53,463 nt of DNA from Anaerolineae bacterium (GTDB taxonomy: Bacteria; Chloroflexota; Anaerolineae; Anaerolineales; Villigracilaceae): assembly GCA_017303655.1 (NCBI GenBank), contig JAFLCE010000017.1:1-53463 (forward strand), read 5' to 3'. The notes beneath the pieces are model-generated. The model had not been told where the DNA came from and made no database searches. It saw nothing but the letters and a program-made list of their open reading frames with translations. Positions 1 through 6,823 of the stretch are shown here, in pieces (position 1 is the first letter of the stretch; each line of letters opens with the position of its first letter). The translations under genes and the position numbers were made by a program.

Positions 1-466
1 CAATCGGACGCTCCAGTGTGGGCGGACTCATCGTCACCAGATATTTGCGGATTGCAGGCTTGACCTCGATCTCACGGTTGCTGGCACTCTTGCGCACGAT
101 CTGCTTGTTGCCGCGGCTTTCTTCAGGCACGTTGATAAGCACATCGCCGCAAATTTTTGCCTGGCAGGAAAGGCGAACTTGTCCGATCTCCCAACCTTTG
201 TCTTTCAGTAACTTGGGTCTACGTTCGAGATAGGCGCGTTCTTCCGTGCCAACAGGGGAGAGGTTCTCGCGCTTAGAGTCGATGTTATCTTTCTCGAAGC
301 GACCCGCCTCCACCAGAACCATGCACTTGCCACAGGTGGCATTCTCGGCGCAAATGGACTCGATCTCCACACCCAATTCACGCGCCGCAGAACGAATCGA
401 CGTGCCTTCGTCTATTTGTCCGCGCCGACCGGAAGGTTGCAAAATAATGTTATGTTTTTTCGTCAT
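1..466 (-). CDS. ASKHA-domain corrinoid activation/regeneration protein, N-terminal part with [2Fe-2S] domain (partial)
   Basis: The reading frame opens at an ATG at 464-466 and runs off the left edge of the window, so only about 155 N-terminal residues are present. The start MTKKHNIILQPSGRRGQ leads into a plant-type ferredoxin fold with the cysteine pattern C-x5-C-x2-C (ENATCGKC) and a fourth cysteine in LSCQAKICGDV. It is followed by the linker ending KYLVTMSPPTLERP, which is typical of the family joining this ferredoxin domain to a C-terminal ASKHA ATPase domain (DUF4445; RACo/RamA type). Known members reductively reactivate the Co(II) form of corrinoid proteins. The ATPase part is outside the window, so the assignment rests on the N-terminus only. 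Confidence 0.8.
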   Translation of the reverse strand, partial: MTKKHNIILQPSGRRGQIDEGTSIRSAARELGVEIESICAENATCGKCMVLVEAGRFEKDNIDSKRENLSPVGTEERAYLERRPKLLKDKGWEIGQVRLSCQAKICGDVLINVPEESRGNKQIVRKSASNREIEVKPAIRKYLVTMSPPTLERPI

Positions 467-470
467 TTGA

Positions 471-545
471 TTTACCACAGAGGGCACAGAGGACACGGAG
501 AAAGAATTAAAAAAACTCTGTGCTCTCCGTGTGCTTCGTGGTGAA
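471..545. repeat. Dispersed palindromic repeat (ACCACAGAGGGCACAG family)
   Basis: Two imperfectly complementary arms at about 471-500 and 516-545 flank an A/T-rich loop. The arms read in the style ACCACAGAGG-GCACAGAGG and CTCCGTGTGCTTCGTGGT. The element fills the gap between the corrinoid-activation gene and the small protein upstream. A related element (GAAGAACACAGAGG) recurs at 6760-6803. It resembles the widely dispersed CACGAAGGACACAGAGG-type repeats of environmental bacteria. It could act as an mRNA hairpin, but no function is shown. Confidence 0.65.
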
Positions 546-550
546 CTGTT

Positions 551-835
551 TTAGGATTTTTCTTTCTTTGGGATTTCAACCTTCGCCGCTTCTGCTTCCA
601 ACTCTGCCAGCAATGCCTCAGCCACTTCTTCTGCTGAACCGTCGCGCTCGACCCACTGTCCGCGTTTGTATTGCTTGGCGTAATCCGTTGTGGATGTCGC
701 TTCAATAGCCATCGCATACGCGTCGATCTTATTTTGAACCTTTTGAGAAAGTTCTTTCTTTACTGTCTGCCCGTCCGCTTCAACCGTGAACGATTGCGGA
801 ATGTCTTTCCAGTACATTACCCGATACTTTGCCAT
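551..835 (-). CDS. Small 'virulence factor' domain protein (PF13769-like)
   Basis: This is a 94-residue soluble protein starting MAKYRVMYWKDIPQSFTVE and ending in a Lys/Glu-rich tail. The N-terminal segment YWKDIPQSF and the central KIDAYAMAIEA segment resemble the short family named 'virulence factor' in Pfam. From memory, its members often sit beside corrinoid- and methyltransferase-related genes; that memory and the neighbouring [2Fe-2S]/ASKHA gene downstream suggest a C1 or corrinoid role rather than virulence. A GAGAGG ribosome-binding site lies about 9 nt before the ATG. No catalytic residues are evident and the biochemical role is unknown. Confidence 0.6.
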   Translation of the reverse strand: MAKYRVMYWKDIPQSFTVEADGQTVKKELSQKVQNKIDAYAMAIEATSTTDYAKQYKRGQWVERDGSAEEVAEALLAELEAEAAKVEIPKKEKS

Positions 836-841
836 TGCGTG

Positions 842-893
842 TAACCTCTCGGAATTATATATAATTTGTGAAAGGTGATTTTACGAGAGGTTA
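842..893. promoter_or_regulatory. Promoter region with 10-bp perfect inverted repeat
   Basis: TAACCTCTCG (842-851) is repeated as CGAGAGGTTA (884-893). Between the arms is an A/T-rich core containing TATAAT in both orientations (minus-strand copy at 854-859). The left arm includes the GAGAGG ribosome-binding site of the 551-835 gene. The repeat could be an operator around the -10 element, or an RNA hairpin hiding the ribosome-binding site if transcription starts upstream. The sequence alone does not decide between these. Confidence 0.4.
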
Positions 894-914
894 GGCTGTG
901 GGTCAATGGAAAAA

Positions 915-1955
915 TCAAGAGGGAATTAAGAAGGAAAATGTGCTACCAAATCCCTTTCCTTTGCTCTCAGCATGCACGCTACCGCCATGAGCCTCCACGA
1001 TCGCTTTCACAATCGAGAGTCCCAACCCTGCACCGCCAGTTTCGCGCGATCGAGATCTGTCTGCGCGGTAAAACCTGTCGAAGACCGAGGCAACTTCCTC
1101 CTGAGTCAGACCGCTGCCTGAATCCTGCACACTGATATGAATCCCCGCGTCATTCTTGCCTGCCTTGATGGTGATCCTTCCATTTTGAGGAGTGTGCCGA
1201 ATGGCGTTCCCGAGCAGATTAAACAACACCTGCCGAATGCGGATCGAGTCCACGCTTCCTTCCAACGGGGGAGCGGATTCTATACTCATTTGAATTTGTT
1301 TTTCAGCCGAAAGCGGTTCCAAGGCTTGCATAGCATCAACGATCAAGGTGTAAAGATCGGTCGGCGTTTTCTCCAACGTCATCTGCCCAGATTCAGCCAA
1401 TGAGATTTCACGCAGATCATTTACCAGCCGGATCAAGTGCCGGGTCTGTTCGTAAAGATTTGCCACCTCAGTTTCATCAAGCGTGTAGACATGGTCGAGT
1501 ACAGCACGTAAGTTGCCTTCTAATACAGTGAGCGGTGTGCGCAGTTCATGCGAAACATCTGCCACCAGGTTGCGGCGTGCGGTTTGTGAGCGTTGCAGGT
1601 CTTCTGCCATTTTATTGAATGCCTGTGCCAACTCTACGATCTCTTGACTCCCTTTTTCATGCACACGAATATCCAACTCGCCTTTGCCAATATGCTGTGC
1701 GGCTCGAGATAAGTTGCTAATAGGGTTGCTAACAACACGTGCGATCACGACACCGCCTATCGTGCCGACGACCAATGAAAGCAGCATAAATTCAATAAGA
1801 CGCCCTTGAATTTCCTTGGGAGGAGCATTTGTTGGAGATGAAAAGTCATCGTCTATTCTGTTGCCGTCTAATGAAATCGACAGGAACTGAAGGAAGAACA
1901 TAAAGAACAACACTCCACTGATCATCAAGCTGAGGCGTACCCAGAGTCTGTTCAT
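915..1955 (-). CDS. Membrane sensor histidine kinase (BaeS/ResE type)
   Basis: This is a 346-residue kinase. Transmembrane helices at about 7-28 and 56-75 enclose a very short extracytoplasmic loop (about 27 residues). A HAMP segment follows (about 72-125), then a HisKA domain with SHELRTP (phosphoacceptor H136). The HATPase_c domain has an N-box around N246-N250, DSGSGL at 278-283 and GGAGLGLS at 307-314. Its start overlaps the stop of the response regulator upstream by 4 bp, so the pair is translationally coupled. The small loop suggests sensing in or near the membrane. The signal is not known. Confidence 0.93.
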   Translation of the reverse strand: MNRLWVRLSLMISGVLFFMFFLQFLSISLDGNRIDDDFSSPTNAPPKEIQGRLIEFMLLSLVVGTIGGVVIARVVSNPISNLSRAAQHIGKGELDIRVHEKGSQEIVELAQAFNKMAEDLQRSQTARRNLVADVSHELRTPLTVLEGNLRAVLDHVYTLDETEVANLYEQTRHLIRLVNDLREISLAESGQMTLEKTPTDLYTLIVDAMQALEPLSAEKQIQMSIESAPPLEGSVDSIRIRQVLFNLLGNAIRHTPQNGRITIKAGKNDAGIHISVQDSGSGLTQEEVASVFDRFYRADRSRSRETGGAGLGLSIVKAIVEAHGGSVHAESKGKGFGSTFSFLIPS

Positions 1956-2659
1956 GAAATTTCTCCTGTCAGTTTGTAGCCGACACCGTACATGGTTTGA
2001 ATATAAGTTGGGTGATCAGGGTCAGGTTCGATCTTGCGCCGTAAATTACGGATGTGTGTGTCAAGGGCGCGTCCCATGCCTTCATAGGCATAGCCCAATG
2101 CCTTCTCTAAAAGTTCATCACGAGTCAGGGTGTAACCAGGGTTGGACATGAACGTCTCCAACAGGCTGAACTCGGTACGTGTCAGGTCGATAGCCTGTGA
2201 ATCAATAAATAGGATGCGCTGGTCAATGTCCAATTTTAATGAGCCATGCATACGGATGCGTGGCAAGGCTTGCGGTGATTGATCCAACTTCACGCGGCGC
2301 AGCAGCGACTTGACCCGTGCCACCACCTCCTGCGCATTAAATGGCTTGGTGATGTAATCATCTGCACCAAGTTCCAGCCCTACGATCTTATCTGTATCCT
2401 CCACACGCGCCGTGAGCATGATGATTGGGGTGGCAGCCAATGAGTGATCTGCACGGACGATTTTCGTCACTTCCCAGCCATCCCGGTTGGGCATCATAAG
2501 GTCTAAAATCACCAAGTCAGGTCGTTCGCGTCTTAATTGATGAAGTGCCATTTCGCCGTCATATGCAGATAACGCCTGATAACCAGATTTCTCAAGATAC
2601 GAAGCCAACACTTTCACGATCGACCGGTCATCATCTACGACCAAAATACGTTGAGCCAT
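1952..2659 (-). CDS. OmpR/PhoB-family response regulator
   Basis: This is a 235-residue two-domain regulator. The receiver domain has acidic residues DDD at 9-11, phosphoacceptor D53 in VILDLMMP, T83 and K105 (ITKPF). The winged-helix DNA-binding domain (about 135-235) contains RTEFSLLETF, the RDELLEKALGY recognition region and the terminal YGVGYKLTGE. The cognate kinase is the overlapping downstream gene. The intergenic region upstream holds a mirrored pair of CTTGA-N6-CTTGA sites typical in spacing of this family, so autoregulation is likely, along with control of the divergent esterase gene. Confidence 0.95.
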   Translation of the reverse strand: MAQRILVVDDDRSIVKVLASYLEKSGYQALSAYDGEMALHQLRRERPDLVILDLMMPNRDGWEVTKIVRADHSLAATPIIMLTARVEDTDKIVGLELGADDYITKPFNAQEVVARVKSLLRRVKLDQSPQALPRIRMHGSLKLDIDQRILFIDSQAIDLTRTEFSLLETFMSNPGYTLTRDELLEKALGYAYEGMGRALDTHIRNLRRKIEPDPDHPTYIQTMYGVGYKLTGEIS

Positions 2660-2705
2660 ATAAACCTCTACAAGATTTCATTTCTCACATCGTACCATGT
2701 CATTC

Positions 2706-2753
2706 TCAAGGAAATCTCAAGAATACAAACAGGTCTCCTTGAGATTTCCTTGA
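2706..2753. promoter_or_regulatory. Mirrored tandem response-regulator sites between divergent genes
   Basis: TCAAGGAAATCTCAAG (2706-2721) and its exact reverse complement CTTGAGATTTCCTTGA (2738-2753) are separated by 16 bp. Each arm is a direct repeat CTTGA-N6-CTTGA with an 11-bp period, the classic geometry of OmpR-family binding sites. The right arm overlaps a TTGACA (2750-2755) that could be the -35 element of the esterase gene. The left arm faces the regulator/kinase operon. This is probably the binding region of the adjacent regulator. Confidence 0.7.
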
Positions 2754-2799
2754 CATCTTTTTGCGATACTCAGCCTATCAAAAAAATATGGAGATTAAG

Positions 2800-3738
2800 A
2801 TGAATTACAAACTGTTTTCTTTTGTTGTCCTGTTGGTGGTCTCTGCCCTCAGCCTATCTGCTTGTGGGGGCGGCTTGTCTGTTATGCCTGGCGGTTCCGG
2901 CACGTTTGCTTCCGTTTCACCGACCCATGCAGACCTCGCCTACGCTTCGGTTTCAGATGCGCAAAAGCTGGACTTATATATCCCCGAGGGCACGGGACCT
3001 TTCCCAGTTGTGATTATGGTGCACGGCGGCGGATTCATGTTTGGTGACAAGGCGGATGGTGCGGGTCTCACCGGAGTTGACCAACTCCTCGCTGCTGGCT
3101 ATGCTGTGGCGAGTATCAACTATCGGCTGAGCGGTGAAGCGCAATATCCCGCACAAATTCACGATGCCAAAGCGGCAGTCCGCTTTCTGCGCGCGAATGC
3201 AGCAACATACAATCTCAACGCTGATAAATTCGGTGCCTGGGGTGCTTCGGCGGGTGGAAACCTGGTGGCGTTGTTGGGAACAACATGCGGAGTGGAAGAA
3301 CTTGAAGGCGACCTTGGGAATAACGATCAATCCAGTTGTGTGCAAGCCGTGGTGGATTGGTTCGGACCGATCGACTTCCTGAAGATGCAGGAACAATTGA
3401 CCGAAGCAGGTTGTTCAGCCAGCACCGATGATGCCAGTTCACCTGAATCTAAACTGGTTGGTGCAGCGATCCAGACCGTGCCCGAAAAAGTTGCCCTGAC
3501 CAACCCGATGAACTACATCACCCCTGACGATGCACCTTTCTTTATTCAGAACGGCACGGCAGATTGCAATATCCCTCCTGCCCAAAACAAAAACCTGGCT
3601 GATGCTCTCACGGCTGTCATCGGTGCGGATAATGTCACCTATAGTTCCCTTGATGGTGCTGGGCATGGCGGTTCACAGTTTGAAACCGAAGAGAACATTC
3701 AACTCGTGATTTCCTTCCTTGATAAATACTTGAAGTAA
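2800..3738 (+). CDS. Secreted alpha/beta-hydrolase esterase lipoprotein
   Basis: The chosen ATG at 2800 is preceded by GGAG and gives a clean lipoprotein signal peptide, MNYKLFSFVVLLVVSALSLS followed by AC (lipidated C22). The mature part is an alpha/beta-hydrolase with the oxyanion motif HGGG (75-78), nucleophile elbow GASAG (S150), acid D255 and H289 in GAGHGG. This resembles the BD-FAE/alpha-beta hydrolase 3 type carboxylesterases. It is 312 residues long. Likely role: hydrolysis of acyl or acetyl esters at the outer face of the membrane. The substrate is unknown. It is divergent from the two-component system, which probably regulates it. Confidence 0.85.
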   Translation: MNYKLFSFVVLLVVSALSLSACGGGLSVMPGGSGTFASVSPTHADLAYASVSDAQKLDLYIPEGTGPFPVVIMVHGGGFMFGDKADGAGLTGVDQLLAAGYAVASINYRLSGEAQYPAQIHDAKAAVRFLRANAATYNLNADKFGAWGASAGGNLVALLGTTCGVEELEGDLGNNDQSSCVQAVVDWFGPIDFLKMQEQLTEAGCSASTDDASSPESKLVGAAIQTVPEKVALTNPMNYITPDDAPFFIQNGTADCNIPPAQNKNLADALTAVIGADNVTYSSLDGAGHGGSQFETEENIQLVISFLDKYLK

Positions 3739-3750
3739 TATAAAAAAATA

Positions 3751-3780
3751 AGAGGCGATTGCGAAGGCAATCGCCTCTTT
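3751..3780. terminator. Bidirectional terminator hairpin
   Basis: A 12-bp perfect stem, AGAGGCGATTGC (3751-3762) and GCAATCGCCTCT (3767-3778), has a GAAG loop. It lies between the converging esterase and flavoprotein genes. The minus-strand side is followed by a strong T-rich tract (TTATTTTTTTATA). Confidence 0.9.
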
Positions 3781-3783
3781 GAT

Positions 3784-5016
3784 TCACATCGCACTTCCCG
3801 CCAGCCAACCCGTTGTCCACGCGGCTTGGAAGTTGAACCCGCCGGTGATGCCGTCAATATCCAATACTTCGCCGCCGAAATACAAACCGTCCACGACGCG
3901 GCTTTGCATGGTCTTGAAATCGACTTCTTTTAAACTCACACCGCCCGAGGTGACGAATTCATCTTTGAATTGTCCCTTGCCTTGAATTTTATATTCGCCT
4001 GCGGTCAGTTCCTGCGCAAGTTTTTGGATCTCGGCTTTTGAAACATCCGCCCAATTTTTATCGCCAATGAAATAAACCAATTGCTTCCATAATCGAATCG
4101 GAATTTGTGAAAACGCAGAATGTGCCGCAACTTTTTTACGAGCATTCTCTTGCCATTCTTTGTTACGCTGCAACACTTCCAGCGTAGCATCCAGCTTATA
4201 GTCGCCGAGCCAGTTCACGGTTAAGGTCGATGCGTATTTTTTATCAAAGAGAATGCGCGCACCCCAGGCAGAGAGTCTCAGCACGGCAGGTCCGCTCATA
4301 CCCCAATGCGTGATCAATAGCGGACCACGCGCGGTGAGCCCATCCATTTTTACGGTCACATCTTCCACTGCCAAGCCTGCAAGATCGTTGATGCGTTTGT
4401 CTTTGATGTTGAATGTGAACAGTGAAGGCACTTGCGGCACAATGTTATGCCCAAATTTTTGGATGAGACTTTGTGACTTGCGATCACCACCCGTGGCGAA
4501 CATCAGCTTTTTGGTTTGAAGAAGAAAAACCTTCGCCTCCATTTGGACCTCGAGCCTGAAGCCGCCCTGCGGGTTTTTCTCCACGCTCAAAACGGATGCG
4601 CCTAACTCGACCCGTACGCCCGCTTCTTTAGCAGAGTCGCGCAGGCAGTTGGCGATGGTGTTCGAATCATCAGTGACGGGAAACATACGCCCGTCACTTT
4701 CTGTTTTCAATTTGACATGGCGCGACTCAAACCACTCGACCGTGTCTTTCGGTTGAAAGCGGGTGAACGCACCACGCAGTTCATTCCCTCCGCGCGGATA
4801 GTAAGTGATGAGTTTGGCAGGCTCGAAGCAGGCATGCGTAACGTTACAACGCCCGCCGCCAGAGATGAGTACTTTGCCGAGCGTTTGGCTGGCTTTTTCA
4901 AGAATGACGATGCGAAGGTTTGGGTTCTGCTCCGCCGCACGGATGGCAGAAAAAAATCCCGCTGCCCCGCCGCCGATGATGATCACGTCCCAGATGGGTG
5001 AAAGTTTAGATGACAT
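3784..5016 (-). CDS. BaiN/HI0933-family NAD(P)/FAD-dependent oxidoreductase
   Basis: This is a 410-residue flavoprotein. The N-terminal dinucleotide motif VIIIGGGAAG (11-20) is followed by the family signature GKVLISGGGRCNVTH (about 47-61). Near the C-terminus are SGGVSLKEVDFKTMQSR and YFGGEVLDIDGITGGFNFQAAWTTG, where the FAD site closes. Length and motifs fit the HI0933/BaiN family (COG2081). Characterised relatives act on double bonds of bile-acid intermediates, but most members have no known substrate. It is transcribed alone and converges on the esterase gene. Confidence 0.9.
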   Translation of the reverse strand: MSSKLSPIWDVIIIGGGAAGFFSAIRAAEQNPNLRIVILEKASQTLGKVLISGGGRCNVTHACFEPAKLITYYPRGGNELRGAFTRFQPKDTVEWFESRHVKLKTESDGRMFPVTDDSNTIANCLRDSAKEAGVRVELGASVLSVEKNPQGGFRLEVQMEAKVFLLQTKKLMFATGGDRKSQSLIQKFGHNIVPQVPSLFTFNIKDKRINDLAGLAVEDVTVKMDGLTARGPLLITHWGMSGPAVLRLSAWGARILFDKKYASTLTVNWLGDYKLDATLEVLQRNKEWQENARKKVAAHSAFSQIPIRLWKQLVYFIGDKNWADVSKAEIQKLAQELTAGEYKIQGKGQFKDEFVTSGGVSLKEVDFKTMQSRVVDGLYFGGEVLDIDGITGGFNFQAAWTTGWLAGSAM

Positions 5017-5052
5017 AGATGGGCGTCATTATAGCCGTCATTTCTTCTTTAC

Positions 5053-5080
5053 CGAACCTTTACAAAGACTTTGAAGACTC
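5053..5080 (+). promoter_or_regulatory. Tandem CTTTACAAA regulatory motif upstream of the polyferredoxin operon
   Basis: The segment begins CGAACCTTTACAAA and carries two half-sites at exact 11-bp spacing, TTTACAAAGAC (5059-5069) and TTTGAAGACTC (5070-5080). The same arrangement occurs at 8697-8724. TTTACA could also serve as a -35 element with TAAGAA about 17 bp on. The spacing fits an OmpR-family regulator, plausibly the product of the gene at 8842. Confidence 0.55.
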
Positions 5081-5127
5081 TGTAAGAATAAAAACTACAC
5101 TACGAACAGTTCAATTTTTGGAGGCTC

Positions 5128-5985
5128 ATGATGGTCACACTGTTCGGTAAACGCATTCGGTTGTTTCGCCCGCGCACGATCTGGATCCGGCGCGTGGTGC
5201 AATGGTTCTTCTTTCTTTTGATCGCACTCATCGTTTTCAATCATTCTCTGGTTGAAAGCGGTGGTGGGATACCCTTTCTTGCTTCAGCTTCGCTTCATGG
5301 GGGTTGTCCCTTTGGCGGCGTAGAAACGCTCTACACCTATCTTGCCAGCGGATTGTTCGTCTCGAAGATTCACGACTCGTCTCTGGTCTTAGCGGCTATC
5401 GTTCTTATTATGTCATTCCTTTTCGGACCGGTCTTCTGCGGTTGGATTTGCCCGCTGGGTACGGTGCAGGAATGGGTAAGCAAGATCGGCAAGAAGTTGT
5501 TCAAGCGCCGCTTCAATCATTTTGTTCCGTTCAAGTTGGATAATGTCTTGCGCTACTTGCGCTATGGTGTTTTGGTCTGGGTTTTGTATGTGACCGCTAC
5601 TAGTGGAAAACTGCTCTTCGAAGCCTACGACCCATACTTTGCCCTCTTCAATTTTTGGAGCACCGAAGTGGCATGGACTTCTCTTGCTGTGCTTGGTGTG
5701 ACGCTTGGGCTCTCAGTTTTTGTGGAACGCCCATGGTGTAAATATGCCTGCCCGTATGGAGCGGTGTTGGGAATTACAAACCTCTTCCGCGTATTTTCCA
5801 TCAAACGTGCAGAGTCTACCTGTAAAGCTGACGGTGCTTGCTCGATTATGTGCCCGATGAATATTCAGGTAGATACGGTCAAGACCGTGCGTGACCATCA
5901 GTGCATCTCTTGCCTGGAATGCACATCCGAAGCGATCTGCCCGGTTGCCAAGACTGTGCTCTTCACCAGCGGAGGTGTGAAATGA
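5128..5985 (+). CDS. NapH-like membrane polyferredoxin (4Fe-4S binding protein)
   Basis: This is a 285-residue protein with about four to five transmembrane helices (about 23-40, 86-104, 145-160, 183-200). Two membrane-interface motifs of the NapH/MauN type are present, CGWICPLG (104-111) and CKYACPYG (204-211). A C-terminal ferredoxin segment follows, with cysteines 232, 238, 242 and 259, 262, 265, 271. The first ferredoxin motif reads C-x2-D-x2-C-x3-CP, with Asp235 where a cysteine is expected. It probably moves electrons between the quinone pool and a partner at the membrane. GGAGG precedes the ATG and the stop overlaps the next gene by 4 bp. Confidence 0.88.
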   Translation: MMVTLFGKRIRLFRPRTIWIRRVVQWFFFLLIALIVFNHSLVESGGGIPFLASASLHGGCPFGGVETLYTYLASGLFVSKIHDSSLVLAAIVLIMSFLFGPVFCGWICPLGTVQEWVSKIGKKLFKRRFNHFVPFKLDNVLRYLRYGVLVWVLYVTATSGKLLFEAYDPYFALFNFWSTEVAWTSLAVLGVTLGLSVFVERPWCKYACPYGAVLGITNLFRVFSIKRAESTCKADGACSIMCPMNIQVDTVKTVRDHQCISCLECTSEAICPVAKTVLFTSGGVK

Positions 5986-6734
5986 CGCTGACATCCAAAC
6001 CCCTGACCGTGATGTTGTTCGTGATCCTGTTCGGTGGCATTGCCCTCTCTTCTGCGATGGGGTGGTGGGCGACCGAGTCCACGAAAAAACCTACGACTTT
6101 CACCGAAGGCGGATTTGCAGGCTTGGCGAATCCGGCGGATATCCGTGGCTCGTATACCTTTGGCGATATTGCCAATGCGTTCGACATAACGCCGGAAATT
6201 CTTGCACAAGCCTTTGACGTCTCCACCGCTGACCCCGCTGCTTTTGCTGTGAAAGACCTCGAAGCCATTTATCTTGATAGCGGATTTGAGATCGGCACCA
6301 ATTCTGTGCGTATGTTTGTGGCGTTCTACACCGGTTTGCCTTTTGATTTGACTGTCGAAGAAACTGTCATGCCGCAAACGGCTACGGATATTCTGCTGGC
6401 AAAGGGAAACCTCACGCCTGCGCAGGTTTCCTATCTTGAAACGCATACCATCAATGTGAGCGTGTCTGCCCCCGTTGTGGAGCCTGTAACAAAGTCAACA
6501 CCTGTAGCGGAAGAGACCCACGTTGAATCCACGGAGGAATACACCATCAAAGGTAAGACTACATTTGGTGATTTGATCCTGTGGGGTGTGCCTAAAGAAA
6601 TCATCGAAACACTTATCGGTGCAGACATGCCCGACCCGGCAATGAAGGTCAAAGACTATGCCTCCGCCAACGGGCTAGACTTTGAAACGCTCAAGACCGC
6701 TTTGCAAGCCGAGGTGGATAAGGTCAAACCATAG
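5982..6734 (+). CDS. Membrane-anchored protein with two TFGD repeats, partner of the polyferredoxin
   Basis: The ATG at 5982 overlaps the upstream stop (ATGA), giving 250 residues. One N-terminal transmembrane helix (about 8-28) anchors the protein. The extracytoplasmic part contains two similar blocks of about 60 residues. Block one runs from IRGSYTFGDIANAFDITPEI (54-73) to about 115. Block two runs from IKGKTTFGDLILWGVPKEII (189-208) to about 246. Both continue with a DPA-x-VKD segment. A Pro/Thr/Glu-rich linker lies between them. Similar helical repeats occur next to NapH-like proteins in other anaerobes, as I recall. No cofactor motif is visible, so a docking or assembly role is only a guess. 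Confidence 0.7.
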   Translation: MTLTSKPLTVMLFVILFGGIALSSAMGWWATESTKKPTTFTEGGFAGLANPADIRGSYTFGDIANAFDITPEILAQAFDVSTADPAAFAVKDLEAIYLDSGFEIGTNSVRMFVAFYTGLPFDLTVEETVMPQTATDILLAKGNLTPAQVSYLETHTINVSVSAPVVEPVTKSTPVAEETHVESTEEYTIKGKTTFGDLILWGVPKEIIETLIGADMPDPAMKVKDYASANGLDFETLKTALQAEVDKVKP

Positions 6735-6759
6735 GGAATTTCAACTTCATCATGGAAGC

Positions 6760-6803
6760 ACGAAGAACACAGAGGGAAAATCAAAAGCCTCTGTGTTCTT
6801 CGT
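6760..6803. terminator. Dispersed palindrome acting as convergent terminator
   Basis: A perfect 16-bp stem, ACGAAGAACACAGAGG (6760-6775) and CCTCTGTGTTCTTCGT (6788-6803), lies between two converging genes. It belongs to the same CACAGAGG repeat family as 471-545. The location suggests the repeat has been co-opted as a bidirectional terminator, although there is no strong T tract. Confidence 0.65.
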
Positions 6804-6823
6804 TTGCTCTGTAGCGAATTCGC

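Noticed and set aside
5898-6446. A 182-residue minus-strand frame over the polyferredoxin/TFGD-repeat junction.
   Set aside because: It overlaps two coupled genes on the other strand and has Arg/His-rich shadow composition.
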